From NCBI GenBank assembly GCA_947493495.1, contig CANLRN010000020.1, positions 1 through 58,795 on the forward strand: a stretch of DNA of 58,795 bases, given 5' to 3'. The translations under genes were made by a program, and so were the position numbers. The notes under the pieces are model-generated. The model searched no databases. It worked only from the letters and a program-made list of their open reading frames with translations, and was not told where the DNA came from. This DNA comes from an uncultured Aquimarina sp. Its GTDB lineage: Bacteria > Bacteroidota > Bacteroidia > Flavobacteriales > Flavobacteriaceae. Positions 47,073 to 55,818 of the stretch are shown piece by piece. Each line of letters begins with the position of its first letter. The first letter of the stretch is position 1.

Positions 47073-48272
47073 ATGATTGAAGAGGAATACCAGGAATATC
47101 TCAATAAAATAGTAGCAAGTAAGTCATTCGGTAATTCGCCAACCTATTCCAATTTATTGCGTTATTTAGTTAAATGTACTATAGCTAATGATGTTCCGAA
47201 AGAAACCGAAATTGCCTCCCAAATTTTTGGCAAAAAGGACTTTGATCCTTCGCAAAGCACGCTGATACGAGTTAATATCTATAACCTTAGAAAGAAGCTT
47301 AAAGTATATTATCAAAATGAAGGGGCTAAGGATAAAATGATGTTGCGTATCCCTAAAGGAGGGTATGAAGTTAAATTTGGGAGAGAAGAAAACGCTAATT
47401 CTTCTAAAAAAAAACGTTTAAAGCAAAAGATTTTACCTGTAGCTATAGCGCTATTAGTTAGTTCTTTAGTAGTTAATTGGTTTCTTTATTCAAAAGCGAA
47501 TTTCAATAAGCCTATTCGTAATTCTGAGTTATGGGCGGAGATATTTAATTCAGAAAAGAATATGATGTTGTTGGTCGGTGACCTTTATTTGTTTCAAGAG
47601 ATTGATACTATTCGAAAAACGCAAAAGATTATACGTGATCCAGTGATCAATTCCAAAGAGGATTTATTGGTCTTACAAAATACGATGAATTCTACTGGTA
47701 TCATCTATGAGTCACTACCGTATTCACACTTGATTAGAAACACCACTTCTTGGGTCAAAGATCTTAGTAATGCATTGCACGATGAAAATAAGAATTTTGT
47801 GGTTCGAACTGTATCTGGTTTTAATGCCAAAGAGCTACCTGAAAATGATGTTTTAGTTGTTGGCATGGTGAAAACTTTAGGTATTTTTCGTGATTATATA
47901 AAAAAATCATCAGTTGAATATGATTATAAATCTCACCGTTTTCTATTCAAAATAAAGGATAAAAAAGAAAAAGAATTTTTTGAACCTTCTGGAGAACCTG
48001 AAAACCATCATACAGATTATGCGTTAATGCTAAAAGTACCTGGGCCCAGCGGCAACAATATTTATATTTTTGCTGGAGTATGGGATACAGGAGCATCACA
48101 AAGTTTTAAAAATTTTACTGATGCAAAACTGGTCAAAAGACTTGAACGAAAAATGGTAGATGAATTAGGAAAAGCACCTGATTATTTTGAGGTCTTTTTT
48201 AAGGTTAATGGTGTTGATAGGATGGAACTGAGTTCGGAGATAATACATTTGGGAGAGTTGGAGTTTAACTAA
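47073..48272 (+). CDS. ToxR/CadC-like transmembrane winged-helix regulator
   Basis: Membrane-bound regulator of 399 residues. The N-terminal winged-helix domain (about 20-102) has IASQIFGKKDFDPSQSTLIR, NIYNLRKKL and KGGYEV, as in OmpR-type domains. A single transmembrane segment (about 119-139) separates it from a periplasmic domain (about 140-399) of no recognised family. Such proteins sense the periplasm and bind DNA directly. It is divergent from the PSD1 operon across 108 bp, so I infer that it controls that operon. The upstream region carries an inverted repeat at 47012-47033. Confidence 0.75.
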   Translation: MIEEEYQEYLNKIVASKSFGNSPTYSNLLRYLVKCTIANDVPKETEIASQIFGKKDFDPSQSTLIRVNIYNLRKKLKVYYQNEGAKDKMMLRIPKGGYEVKFGREENANSSKKKRLKQKILPVAIALLVSSLVVNWFLYSKANFNKPIRNSELWAEIFNSEKNMMLLVGDLYLFQEIDTIRKTQKIIRDPVINSKEDLLVLQNTMNSTGIIYESLPYSHLIRNTTSWVKDLSNALHDENKNFVVRTVSGFNAKELPENDVLVVGMVKTLGIFRDYIKKSSVEYDYKSHRFLFKIKDKKEKEFFEPSGEPENHHTDYALMLKVPGPSGNNIYIFAGVWDTGASQSFKNFTDAKLVKRLERKMVDELGKAPDYFEVFFKVNGVDRMELSSEIIHLGELEFN

Positions 48273-48464
48273 TTTTCTCCACTACATTGGAAAATGTATG
48301 TTTTTATATTGATACAGGTTCTCTCTATGAAACCTTAAATGAGTTTATAATTAAAATCTCCTGATCCTTATAGAGGACAAGAGATTTTGGATCAAGATCA
48401 ATTATTGTATTAATGTAAACGATGGATAGCTACAACTAAGTATAATAATCTTTAATGATATAGA

Positions 48465-49286
48465 TTATGCTGCGATAGTTTGTGCCGGAAGTCCGAATAC
48501 TTCTTTTATAGGTTCTTGTATTTGCTCTTTGTGTATGGGTTTTAGATTTTGAAGTACATTATAATTGAACCATATGGATACTAATCTATATGGAATCTCT
48601 AAAGAATCCTTTAACCCTAATTTAGAATCATCCATATGTACCCATCTTTGTAAGGGTTGTTCATAGATTTTATTTACTATAATGGCTTTGCCAAAATGTT
48701 TTTTCATTCTTAGAAACATTTCTACATCAAACAACCATCGGCTGAAGAATTTTCTTTTAAAAAGCACTGGAATAATATTAGTTCTAAATACTTTAGCACC
48801 ACATTGTGTATCTTCTATAGGAAGTCTGAGAATAAAAAACACTAGCATTTTTATTATCTTTGATAAGCAAGCTCTTAACGTATCTTTTTCGATTCCCTCA
48901 GAAGCATTTTTGGCTCTGGATCCAAATACCATGCTTAATTTGTTATTGGTTTTTAGTGTTTTTAAAAGACGATCAAAATCCTCGAAATCGGTAGATAAAT
49001 CAGCATCAATGAATCCAACAAAATTCATATCTCCTCTGCTATGAAGGTATCTCGCGCCAGCTCTAACCGCGCCAGCTTTTCCGACATTATTTTTTATATC
49101 AATAACACTAATTTTAAAAGGGTTTTCGGATTGTATATTTTTTAATACCCTAATAGTATCGTCTTTACTACCATCATTTACAAAACATAAATGAAAGTTA
49201 TTTTTTTTATTTATAAAGTCTAAGAACGCAGCTACGTGTAGTCTTTTTTCTTCGTTATAACAAGGTATTATTATTCCAGTTTTCAT
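48465..49286 (-). CDS. ALG5/GtrB-like GT2 polyprenyl-phosphate glycosyltransferase
   Basis: Glycosyltransferase family 2 protein of 273 residues, similar to enzymes that load a sugar on polyprenyl phosphate. Motifs in order: IIPCYNEEKRL near the start, FVNDGSKDDT (near 35-44), GFIDADLSTD with the DAD metal motif at 94-96, DTQCGAKVFR near 158, and RWLFDVEMFLR. These are hallmarks of the dolichyl-phosphate glucose synthase (ALG5)-like group. No transmembrane anchor stands out. It faces the GT-C-like gene at 49506 across 219 bp, consistent with making the lipid-linked donor used by that protein. The sugar is probably glucose or mannose but is not decidable. Confidence 0.85.
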   Translation of the reverse strand: MKTGIIIPCYNEEKRLHVAAFLDFINKKNNFHLCFVNDGSKDDTIRVLKNIQSENPFKISVIDIKNNVGKAGAVRAGARYLHSRGDMNFVGFIDADLSTDFEDFDRLLKTLKTNNKLSMVFGSRAKNASEGIEKDTLRACLSKIIKMLVFFILRLPIEDTQCGAKVFRTNIIPVLFKRKFFSRWLFDVEMFLRMKKHFGKAIIVNKIYEQPLQRWVHMDDSKLGLKDSLEIPYRLVSIWFNYNVLQNLKPIHKEQIQEPIKEVFGLPAQTIAA

Positions 49287-49384
49287 GATAGATTATTTTG
49301 GGGATTACAGGTCGAAATTAGCGATGATTGACTCCTTAAAATGGAGTATTTCGATGAGTAGATATTTGCTGTAGACGAATGGTT
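49287..49384 (-). promoter_or_regulatory. Promoter region of the GT2 gene with a 36-bp element shared with the GT4 gene
   Basis: The 36 bp at 49349-49384 match 27/36 with 57109-57144 in the same orientation and at almost the same distance (63 versus 61 bp) from the start. Each has a pair of TCRYCKA-like heptamers 21 bp apart on the minus strand (TCGTCTA and TCATCGA here). Closer to the gene, GCTAATTTCG...CTGTAA resembles GCCATATTTG...CTGTAA before the GT4 gene and contains a candidate -7 element. The heptamer spacing of two helical turns is typical of LytTR-type regulators, but no such gene is in this window. Confidence 0.65.
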
Positions 49385-49411
49385 TTTATCGATAGATGTA
49401 CCATTCGTCTA
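49372..49411. promoter_or_regulatory. Perfect 12-bp inverted repeat in the divergent GT promoter
   Basis: TAGACGAATGGT (49372-49383) and ACCATTCGTCTA (49400-49411) are exact reverse complements, separated by 16 bp. The left arm is part of the 36-bp element and the right arm is its mirror facing the GT-C-like gene at 49506, suggesting bidirectional control by one protein. Confidence 0.6.
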
Positions 49412-49505
49412 AACAAAAGCTTTGTTGTATATTGGAGTATAATTCCCCTTATTGATTTGATTGGGGATTTGAGTCATTATTCTGATCTGTCTACAGATAA
49501 TTATA

Positions 49506-52500
49506 ATGAGTAGTATCAAACAACGTATTTTGGATATAGAGAAAAAAACTACCAATAAGTATTTAATACTGGCATTGTTAATGGCAGTGCTGTTTCATGG
49601 TACTGCTATCTTTTTTACATTAGAGTCTACCTATGATGCTTTGATTCATCTTTTTTTTGGACATCATTATGCAGATAGTTGGTTCGAACCCTGGAATTAT
49701 AGTTGGTATACTGGTTTTACTGTTACGGGATATCCTCCATTAGTTCATCAGAGTATCGCGCTATTATCATATGTAGGAGGTTTAAAATTTGGGCTATTTA
49801 CTGTAGCTATCTTTGCCATCATAGTATTTATTACTGGAGTATATCGTTTTGCTTTACTGCTTGTAGCTAATAAAACGGTTGCTGGATATACTGCCATCTT
49901 AGCTGTTTTTTCCTCTTCTTTTGTAGAAACCTTACATATCTTTGGACAACTACCTAGTATTGTAGGGATCGGGATATTAATGCATTCACTTCCTGAAATT
50001 TACTTATGGATAAAAACAGGAAAGAAAGCCTTTTTGATTAGATCATTAAGTTTGATAGCAGTAACAGTAACTTCGCATCATGTTACACCAATTTTCGGAA
50101 TGATTTTCTTCATATTTCCATTGATTGGAATGGTAATAATGGATACTTCAAAGGATAATGTTTCTACATTTAAGAAAGTTACATTTTTAGTTTTCTTAAA
50201 AACATTTTTTCAACTTTCTAAAAGGATTATAAGTTTTGGAATAAGTTCTTTAGTTCTAATCATAGTATGCATTCTACCATATTGGATCAATACAAAGAAC
50301 AATCCAATTACCCAAGTACCAATTCCTCATGGTTCTCGTGATAATTTTTTAGAAGTGACTTCTTCGGGATTGGTCTTTTTTTTAATTCCTTGGGGAATAT
50401 TAGTACTCTTTTTACCATATATATGGTATCGATTTTTTAGCAAGCGATATTTGTTTTTTGGACTGTCTATTATTTTATTAACTGTATTAGGAACAGGAGG
50501 GACAACTCCGATACCTAGGATGATCTTAGGAGAAAATGCATTCAATATTCTTACCTTAGATCGTTTTACATTGTGGGCCTCTATAATGGCGCTTCCTATA
50601 TTTGGAGAGTTTGTATATCGTTTTGTGGCAGGTGATTTCAAGCAATTTATTCAGCAAAAATTTGGAGCTGTCTATCACCGCTTTATAGCAGGAGCATTGG
50701 CTTTTGTTTTTATTGCTACTATCATTTTTACGATGAACTTGGGGTATTTCAGACCTTCTCAGCCGCAAAAAATAAAAATGCTTCCGATTCTTAATTTCTT
50801 ACAGCAAGATCAGCATGATCATTGGCGGTATCTACCATTAGGGTTTGGAGATCAAATGGCGTGGTTGTCTGCTCAGACACAAGCAATGACAGTGGATGGT
50901 AATTATCATTCTGTAAGAAAGTTGCCAGAGTTAACCACTCGAGCTGTAGAGCGTTTAGAAAATTCAAAATTTAGAGGAGTAGAGGGAATTGGTTCTTTAC
51001 AGCAGTTCTTAACTGTTCCCGAAAAGTATAATTTAAAGTATGTGTTTTCTAATGATAAATTTTATGATCCTATATTGTATTTCTGTGGATGGCAACGTTT
51101 ACGCCAATTAGAAAACGGAATCATGGTTTGGGAAAAATTAAATATTCCTCCTTTATCAACAATCTTACCAAAGGAAGAGATACCTACCTATCAAAAGTTG
51201 ATGTGGGGATTGATACCGATTACTACTGTTGTATTGGCTTTTATATTAAATATACAAATGATATGGATTAGAGCTTTGCGCCGTTCTCGATGTAGAGTTC
51301 CTGAATATGTTAGTTTCGCAATTCCGTATGAGGGATTCAAGAAAAGAATGTTTACAGTTTTACATATTTGGGGATGGTTTTTGCTAGTCATGTTTATAGG
51401 TGTTACATACTCTTTTTATATTCAAAATGCGTCTCAGATTAGTCCAAAAAATGTAATGATGTCATATTATGACGCTTTGGATTTTAAAGAGTTTAATAGA
51501 GCACATTCATACTTGGATCCGAAAAGAAATAAAAGTATTGAGCAATATATGTTAGAAGTATCTGTCACTGATGGATTACTAAGTTCTTATGCTAAACTAG
51601 ATGAGATCGCTATAGAAATTATAACCCAAACAGATACCACAGCGAGAGTTAATGCGATTACAAATTGGATCACTCCTTTAGAAAAAATTAAAAAAACATA
51701 TGACCATGAATTGGTTAAACGAAAAAGGAAATGGTATATACAACCATCTACGTATGATCTTGATATCCCTCCAGATCAATTGTTTTCTGAGAATACTACA
51801 CATTTTTATAATCATGGAAGACGCAGAATAAGTTCAGAACAGACCTATCATGAAGATGTGCTGAACCAGCCTGTTCTGGAAGTCCTTTCTGCAAAAATTA
51901 TTAGAGAGAAAGAACAGTATCATATTATTGGCGAACTACAAAATGTAGATAATGTACCAGCAGATGTTGTAGTAACAGGTACTTTATATGATCAAGGAGA
52001 TCGGAAATTAACAGCATACAATGTAAAACATCAAATGAAGCATAAATTACTCCCAAAGGAAGTGACTAGTTTTCGAATAGATTTTGAAGATATTGCTTGG
52101 CTGAAAACAGATGATGCTAAACCAGATACTTTTGACCCTAATCAGTTTACAGCTGTTGTGTTTGAAAACATCCCAACTAAATTTGATTTACAATGTGCTG
52201 GAAACGTGACAACAACAGATTTGTATAAAGGAGTAGCAATCAATGATATTTCTATTTCTGGAGATCAGATTACAGGAGTTCTTTTTAATTCGGGATTACA
52301 AGAAGTTACAATTCCGCAAGTATTGGTTTCTTACTATAATGATCAGAAAGAATTAGTATGGGTAGATCATCAATATTTGTCTGAAGGGATTCGGCCACAA
52401 CGAAAACAATATTTTGAGTATACGCTATTAGGCGTTTCTCATTTGTCAATTATTAATAGTGATATGAAGTCTATTTTTATCAATGGATTACCAAATGAAG

Positions 52501-52625
52501 GTATCAGTAGAAAAGTAGTTCCTAATCGAAATCGAGATCAATCTTCTCAACTATTATCTATAAAAGGGAAAGGATTTAACTACATTAAGATAGAGATCAA
52601 TACCTATATCGCAAGTCCGAACTAA
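49506..52625 (+). CDS. GT-C-like polytopic membrane glycosyltransferase (PTPS-related type) with NTF2-like and FxLYD-like domains
   Basis: Membrane protein of 1039 residues. About ten or more helices span residues 17-610; the first periplasmic loop has TYDALIH (D44) and TGYPPLVH (76-80), as in GT-C-type glycosyltransferases and 'PTPS-related' membrane proteins (PF10131). A later helix (about 625-640) leads into an NTF2-like domain (about 645-760) and a beta-rich FxLYD-like domain (about 770-1030; ELQNVDNVPADVVVTGTLYD). The following gene overlaps by one base (TAATG). The GT2 gene opposite may supply a polyprenyl-linked sugar donor. Function in an envelope or exopolysaccharide glycan is inference, and the family has no proven role. 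Confidence 0.7.
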   Translation: MSSIKQRILDIEKKTTNKYLILALLMAVLFHGTAIFFTLESTYDALIHLFFGHHYADSWFEPWNYSWYTGFTVTGYPPLVHQSIALLSYVGGLKFGLFTVAIFAIIVFITGVYRFALLLVANKTVAGYTAILAVFSSSFVETLHIFGQLPSIVGIGILMHSLPEIYLWIKTGKKAFLIRSLSLIAVTVTSHHVTPIFGMIFFIFPLIGMVIMDTSKDNVSTFKKVTFLVFLKTFFQLSKRIISFGISSLVLIIVCILPYWINTKNNPITQVPIPHGSRDNFLEVTSSGLVFFLIPWGILVLFLPYIWYRFFSKRYLFFGLSIILLTVLGTGGTTPIPRMILGENAFNILTLDRFTLWASIMALPIFGEFVYRFVAGDFKQFIQQKFGAVYHRFIAGALAFVFIATIIFTMNLGYFRPSQPQKIKMLPILNFLQQDQHDHWRYLPLGFGDQMAWLSAQTQAMTVDGNYHSVRKLPELTTRAVERLENSKFRGVEGIGSLQQFLTVPEKYNLKYVFSNDKFYDPILYFCGWQRLRQLENGIMVWEKLNIPPLSTILPKEEIPTYQKLMWGLIPITTVVLAFILNIQMIWIRALRRSRCRVPEYVSFAIPYEGFKKRMFTVLHIWGWFLLVMFIGVTYSFYIQNASQISPKNVMMSYYDALDFKEFNRAHSYLDPKRNKSIEQYMLEVSVTDGLLSSYAKLDEIAIEIITQTDTTARVNAITNWITPLEKIKKTYDHELVKRKRKWYIQPSTYDLDIPPDQLFSENTTHFYNHGRRRISSEQTYHEDVLNQPVLEVLSAKIIREKEQYHIIGELQNVDNVPADVVVTGTLYDQGDRKLTAYNVKHQMKHKLLPKEVTSFRIDFEDIAWLKTDDAKPDTFDPNQFTAVVFENIPTKFDLQCAGNVTTTDLYKGVAINDISISGDQITGVLFNSGLQEVTIPQVLVSYYNDQKELVWVDHQYLSEGIRPQRKQYFEYTLLGVSHLSIINSDMKSIFINGLPNEGISRKVVPNRNRDQSSQLLSIKGKGFNYIKIEINTYIASPN

Positions 52626-53845
52626 TGAATCTTAAAAGAATACATATCGCTCTTGGATCTTTAATGCTACTATGTCTTAGTGTTGGTTTTACTAAAATGC
52701 TAGTTGACAAACCTGAAGTTTCAGCCGTTTTAATATCTAAAAAAACGATATATACTGCAGGTCAAGAAATTCAATTAAATTTTGAATTAAGTACTTCAGT
52801 ACATACGCAATTATTTCTCCACTCCTCATTTGGCAATACAATCCTCGAATCTGAAAATGGTAATTTTATTTTCCCAAAATTTATTGCGAACAATAAGGGG
52901 ATGATACAGTATACATTATTATTCGATTCGCAACAGCTTTTATCAGGGGGTATTAAGATAATAGCAAACACCAATACAAAAGTTGAACTAGAATCGTATG
53001 TAGGGCCATCAAGTATTATAGCAGGAGGGAATGATTACACCATGCCAGTTATTATACCAACGGATATATATGATAATCCATTGCCAGATAGCACAGCGAT
53101 TGGATTGAAACATCAATTTTTGAGTAATATAAAAGAGGAAATAGTTTACACTAAGGATATCATAGGATGGTCAGCTATATTCTCTTATGAACAATCTGGG
53201 AGACTATTACTATCCTCAAAGGTTAAAGAAACATCTTCTAAAGAATTTTCTATAGTCGTTTTTCCTGCATTACCGCAAGATTTTCGGATCACTGCAAAAC
53301 GCAAACATAAATATGCTGATGGTAATCAGATTACAGAGTTAATTACATCAACGCTCAAAGATAAATATGGTAATATTATTAGTGATGGAACTTTGGTAAC
53401 GTTTCTAATCAAAAATAAGAAAGGGGTTTTACTAAAAACACAAGCAAGTACTATTAGAGGTATTGCGATTGCCAAGATATTACATCCAGATCATCAGGAT
53501 TTATGGGAAATAAAAGCTTTTGTATCTGGTATTGCAGAGAGTGATATAGTACAAATTGAATATGAATCAGTATTGGATGATTTTAAAGTGCAGTTTTCTG
53601 AAAACAACCGAGAGATCGTAGTTGGTCCATTAGTAAGTTTTATGGAACAATTAATTCCTGATGGCGCTACTGTGACGTTAAAAATTTCTCAAGAAGATAC
53701 TATAATAGATACTAAAATGATGACATCATCTAATGGAGAAGTCATATTTAAAATACCAGAAGGATTTTATCCGAATGGGAATTATGATATAACAATTAAA
53801 ACGCTAGGGATAGAAAAACAGTATGAAAATATAATAATGCAATGA
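52625..53845 (+). CDS. Exported Ig-like (Big1-like) beta-sandwich protein
   Basis: Secreted or anchored protein of 406 residues. A hydrophobic N-terminus (about 7-24; IALGSLMLLCLSVGF) is a signal or anchor. The rest is beta-rich with Ig-like repeats, including DGNQITELITSTLKDKYGNI and DGTLVTFLIKNKKG, the pattern of bacterial Ig-like (Big1/invasin-type) domains. No catalytic motif is seen. It starts in the stop codon of the GT-C-like gene and overlaps the glycosidase gene by ATGA, so the three genes are translationally coupled. It probably is a periplasmic or surface scaffold or glycan-binding partner of the two enzymes, which is inference from its position. Confidence 0.6.
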   Translation: MNLKRIHIALGSLMLLCLSVGFTKMLVDKPEVSAVLISKKTIYTAGQEIQLNFELSTSVHTQLFLHSSFGNTILESENGNFIFPKFIANNKGMIQYTLLFDSQQLLSGGIKIIANTNTKVELESYVGPSSIIAGGNDYTMPVIIPTDIYDNPLPDSTAIGLKHQFLSNIKEEIVYTKDIIGWSAIFSYEQSGRLLLSSKVKETSSKEFSIVVFPALPQDFRITAKRKHKYADGNQITELITSTLKDKYGNIISDGTLVTFLIKNKKGVLLKTQASTIRGIAIAKILHPDHQDLWEIKAFVSGIAESDIVQIEYESVLDDFKVQFSENNREIVVGPLVSFMEQLIPDGATVTLKISQEDTIIDTKMMTSSNGEVIFKIPEGFYPNGNYDITIKTLGIEKQYENIIMQ

Positions 53846-55389
53846 AGACTTGGAATAAAAACATATACAGATCTGTTATCCTAGTTTCTTTTTTAGGAAT
53901 TATTATATTGATATTGTTTGGGATCAGTCAAGTACTTTCTTATTTGAATACTGGTGCGAATCGGTCCTCTATGTTACATGTGAATTTTGAAAATAGCCAA
54001 GTATATCTTCCTAAAGTAAGTTGGATAGATACCATCAACCTAGGACGACCAATCGAAAAACAAACCTTATATGATATCCAAAAAGATTATCTAAACGCTT
54101 GGTATGTAGGTCAAGTAGCCAATCAAACCTATGATACAGTAGGAATAAGTGATTATTATACTGCAAAAACCAGAAAACGGATTATTGAACCGATTCATAA
54201 CAATAAAGCAAATGCAGTTAGGGTACATAGTACAACAATTGCACATAATTTATCGCTTGATTTTTATAGTGCTGATGGGCAATTAGCTGTGTTAACGGAC
54301 AAAAATGTAAAACAATATCAACGCGTATATAAAGAAAATCAGTTATTATTAGAAACAGAAATAATTTCTGATTATAAGGTACTATTATTATTAGAAGATG
54401 GATTCTGGCGTATTAGACATTTGATAAAAGAAGAAGCTCAACCTATTAAAGATATTTTTTGCACAGGGCATTTGACTATGGTCGAGGGAGATAAAATATA
54501 TGTTGATCATAGAGAGTTTCAGATTAAAGGCATCAATTATTATCCGCAAAAAACACCATGGGATATGTTCGGAAATGATTTTGATCCAAATGTAATTCAA
54601 CAAGATTTTGATAGTATCAAAGCAATGGGACTCAATACTGTTCGGATTTTCCTTCAGTATGAAGATTTCGGGAAGGCAGCCGTAAAAGAAGAAAAATTAC
54701 AGAAATTACAACAAGTCTTAGATAAGGCTGAAAATAAAGGCATAAAAGTGATCATTACATTGTTTGATTTTTATGGAGATTATTTGGTATTAGATTGGAC
54801 ACTTACACATCGACATGCTGAGCAGATCGTAAGTACTTTTAAAAACCATAAAGCGATCCTTGCTTGGGATATTAAAAATGAACCCAATCTGGATTTTAAA
54901 AGCAGAGGAAAAGAAAATGTTGTAGCTTGGTTACGAGAAATGACTAAGCAAATCAAACAATATGATCCTAACCATTTGGTTACTATTGGCTGGTCTGATA
55001 TCGCATCAGCCAATATTTTACAGGATGAGGTAGATTTTGTATCCTTTCATTATTATCAAGATATAGATGATTTTGAAGAGTTATATGCTGCTATGAGCGC
55101 TAAGATTGATAAGCCGATTGTTTTACAAGAATTTGGACTGTCTAGTAGCCGAGGATTCTGGAATCCCTTTGGTGCTTCAGAAAAAAAACAAGCAGAGTAT
55201 TATGAACAATTTCGAGAGATCACTCAGAAACAAAATATTCATTATCTATTTTGGACATTATATGATTTCGAAACTATTCCCACTGATGTTGTAGGTAGTT
55301 TACCTTGGCGAAAGCATAAACAAAAGTACTTTGGAGTTATTGATTCCGAAGGAAATAAGAAAAAAGTGTTAGAATTTATTGGAGATTAA
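53842..55389 (+). CDS. Membrane-anchored GH5-like (clan GH-A) glycoside hydrolase with NTF2-like domain
   Basis: Retaining glycosidase of 515 residues, anchored by one N-terminal helix (11-33). Residues about 75-195 form an NTF2-like domain, similar in kind to one in the GT-C-like protein. The TIM barrel (about 205-515) has KGINYYPQKTPWDM, the acid/base E347 in WDIKNEPN and the nucleophile E430 in VLQEFG, with HYYQDIDDF in between. It overlaps the preceding gene by 4 bp (ATGA). The context of glycosyltransferases suggests a role in trimming, editing or releasing the glycan made by the cluster, as glycosidases do in cellulose and alginate systems. The substrate may be beta-mannan or beta-glucan but is unproven. 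Confidence 0.75.
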   Translation: MKTWNKNIYRSVILVSFLGIIILILFGISQVLSYLNTGANRSSMLHVNFENSQVYLPKVSWIDTINLGRPIEKQTLYDIQKDYLNAWYVGQVANQTYDTVGISDYYTAKTRKRIIEPIHNNKANAVRVHSTTIAHNLSLDFYSADGQLAVLTDKNVKQYQRVYKENQLLLETEIISDYKVLLLLEDGFWRIRHLIKEEAQPIKDIFCTGHLTMVEGDKIYVDHREFQIKGINYYPQKTPWDMFGNDFDPNVIQQDFDSIKAMGLNTVRIFLQYEDFGKAAVKEEKLQKLQQVLDKAENKGIKVIITLFDFYGDYLVLDWTLTHRHAEQIVSTFKNHKAILAWDIKNEPNLDFKSRGKENVVAWLREMTKQIKQYDPNHLVTIGWSDIASANILQDEVDFVSFHYYQDIDDFEELYAAMSAKIDKPIVLQEFGLSSSRGFWNPFGASEKKQAEYYEQFREITQKQNIHYLFWTLYDFETIPTDVVGSLPWRKHKQKYFGVIDSEGNKKKVLEFIGD

Positions 55390-55488
55390 TCTGATTTCTC
55401 TAAAACTATAATAACAATTCTCCTTGTTTTAGTTTTTGTCTTTATTCTAAAATAAAGGAGAGGTAGAAAATATATTTTCAGAGCTTAT

Positions 55489-55739
55489 AACCTGAATTCG
55501 ATATAAGAATCATAGATAAAAGTCAATAAGTATGATAGATTCGACTTATAATTACCATAGACTAGCTAGCTAGTCTATGGTAATTTAGGGAAGAAGATAG
55601 TATGTGTAGTGGTTTTTAGCTTGAAATCAATAAATTCTCTCGGGTTATATAGCACTTAGTTACATGTTATTTTGTTTAAGAAATTGATATATAGTACTTT
55701 ATGTGATTAACTTCATTTTTCTTAGATCGAACTCAGGTT
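55489..55739. mobile_element. Short element with IS982-like inverted ends (MITE-like)
   Basis: AACCTGAATTCGA at 55489-55501 is the reverse complement, with one mismatch, of TCGAACTCAGGTT at 55727-55739; the likeness continues to about 25 bp on each arm. The right end is identical to the end found after the IS982 remnant at 16816-16828. About 250 bp lie between, with no reading frame, so a non-autonomous derivative is likely. It sits between the convergent glycosidase and GT4 genes and contains the palindrome at 55551. Confidence 0.6.
55551..55584. repeat. Perfect 34-bp palindrome
   Basis: ATTACCATAGACTAGCT is followed at once by its exact reverse complement, giving 17-bp arms without a loop and centre at 55567/55568. 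No T tract follows directly, so it could be a factor-independent bidirectional terminator, a binding site or an element core. Confidence 0.7.
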
Positions 55740-55759
55740 TATAGTAAACTTTTCCATTA

Positions 55760-55790
55760 AAAAAAACACTTGCAGAAATACAAGTGTTTA
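55760..55790 (-). terminator. Terminator of the GT4 gene
   Basis: AAACACTTG at 55765-55773 pairs with CAAGTGTTT at 55782-55790. On the minus strand the stem is followed by T residues (A run at 55760-55767). It lies just downstream of the GT4 stop at 55819. Confidence 0.8.
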
Positions 55791-55818
55791 ATATCTATGA
55801 CAATGATAGGTGTTGTAA

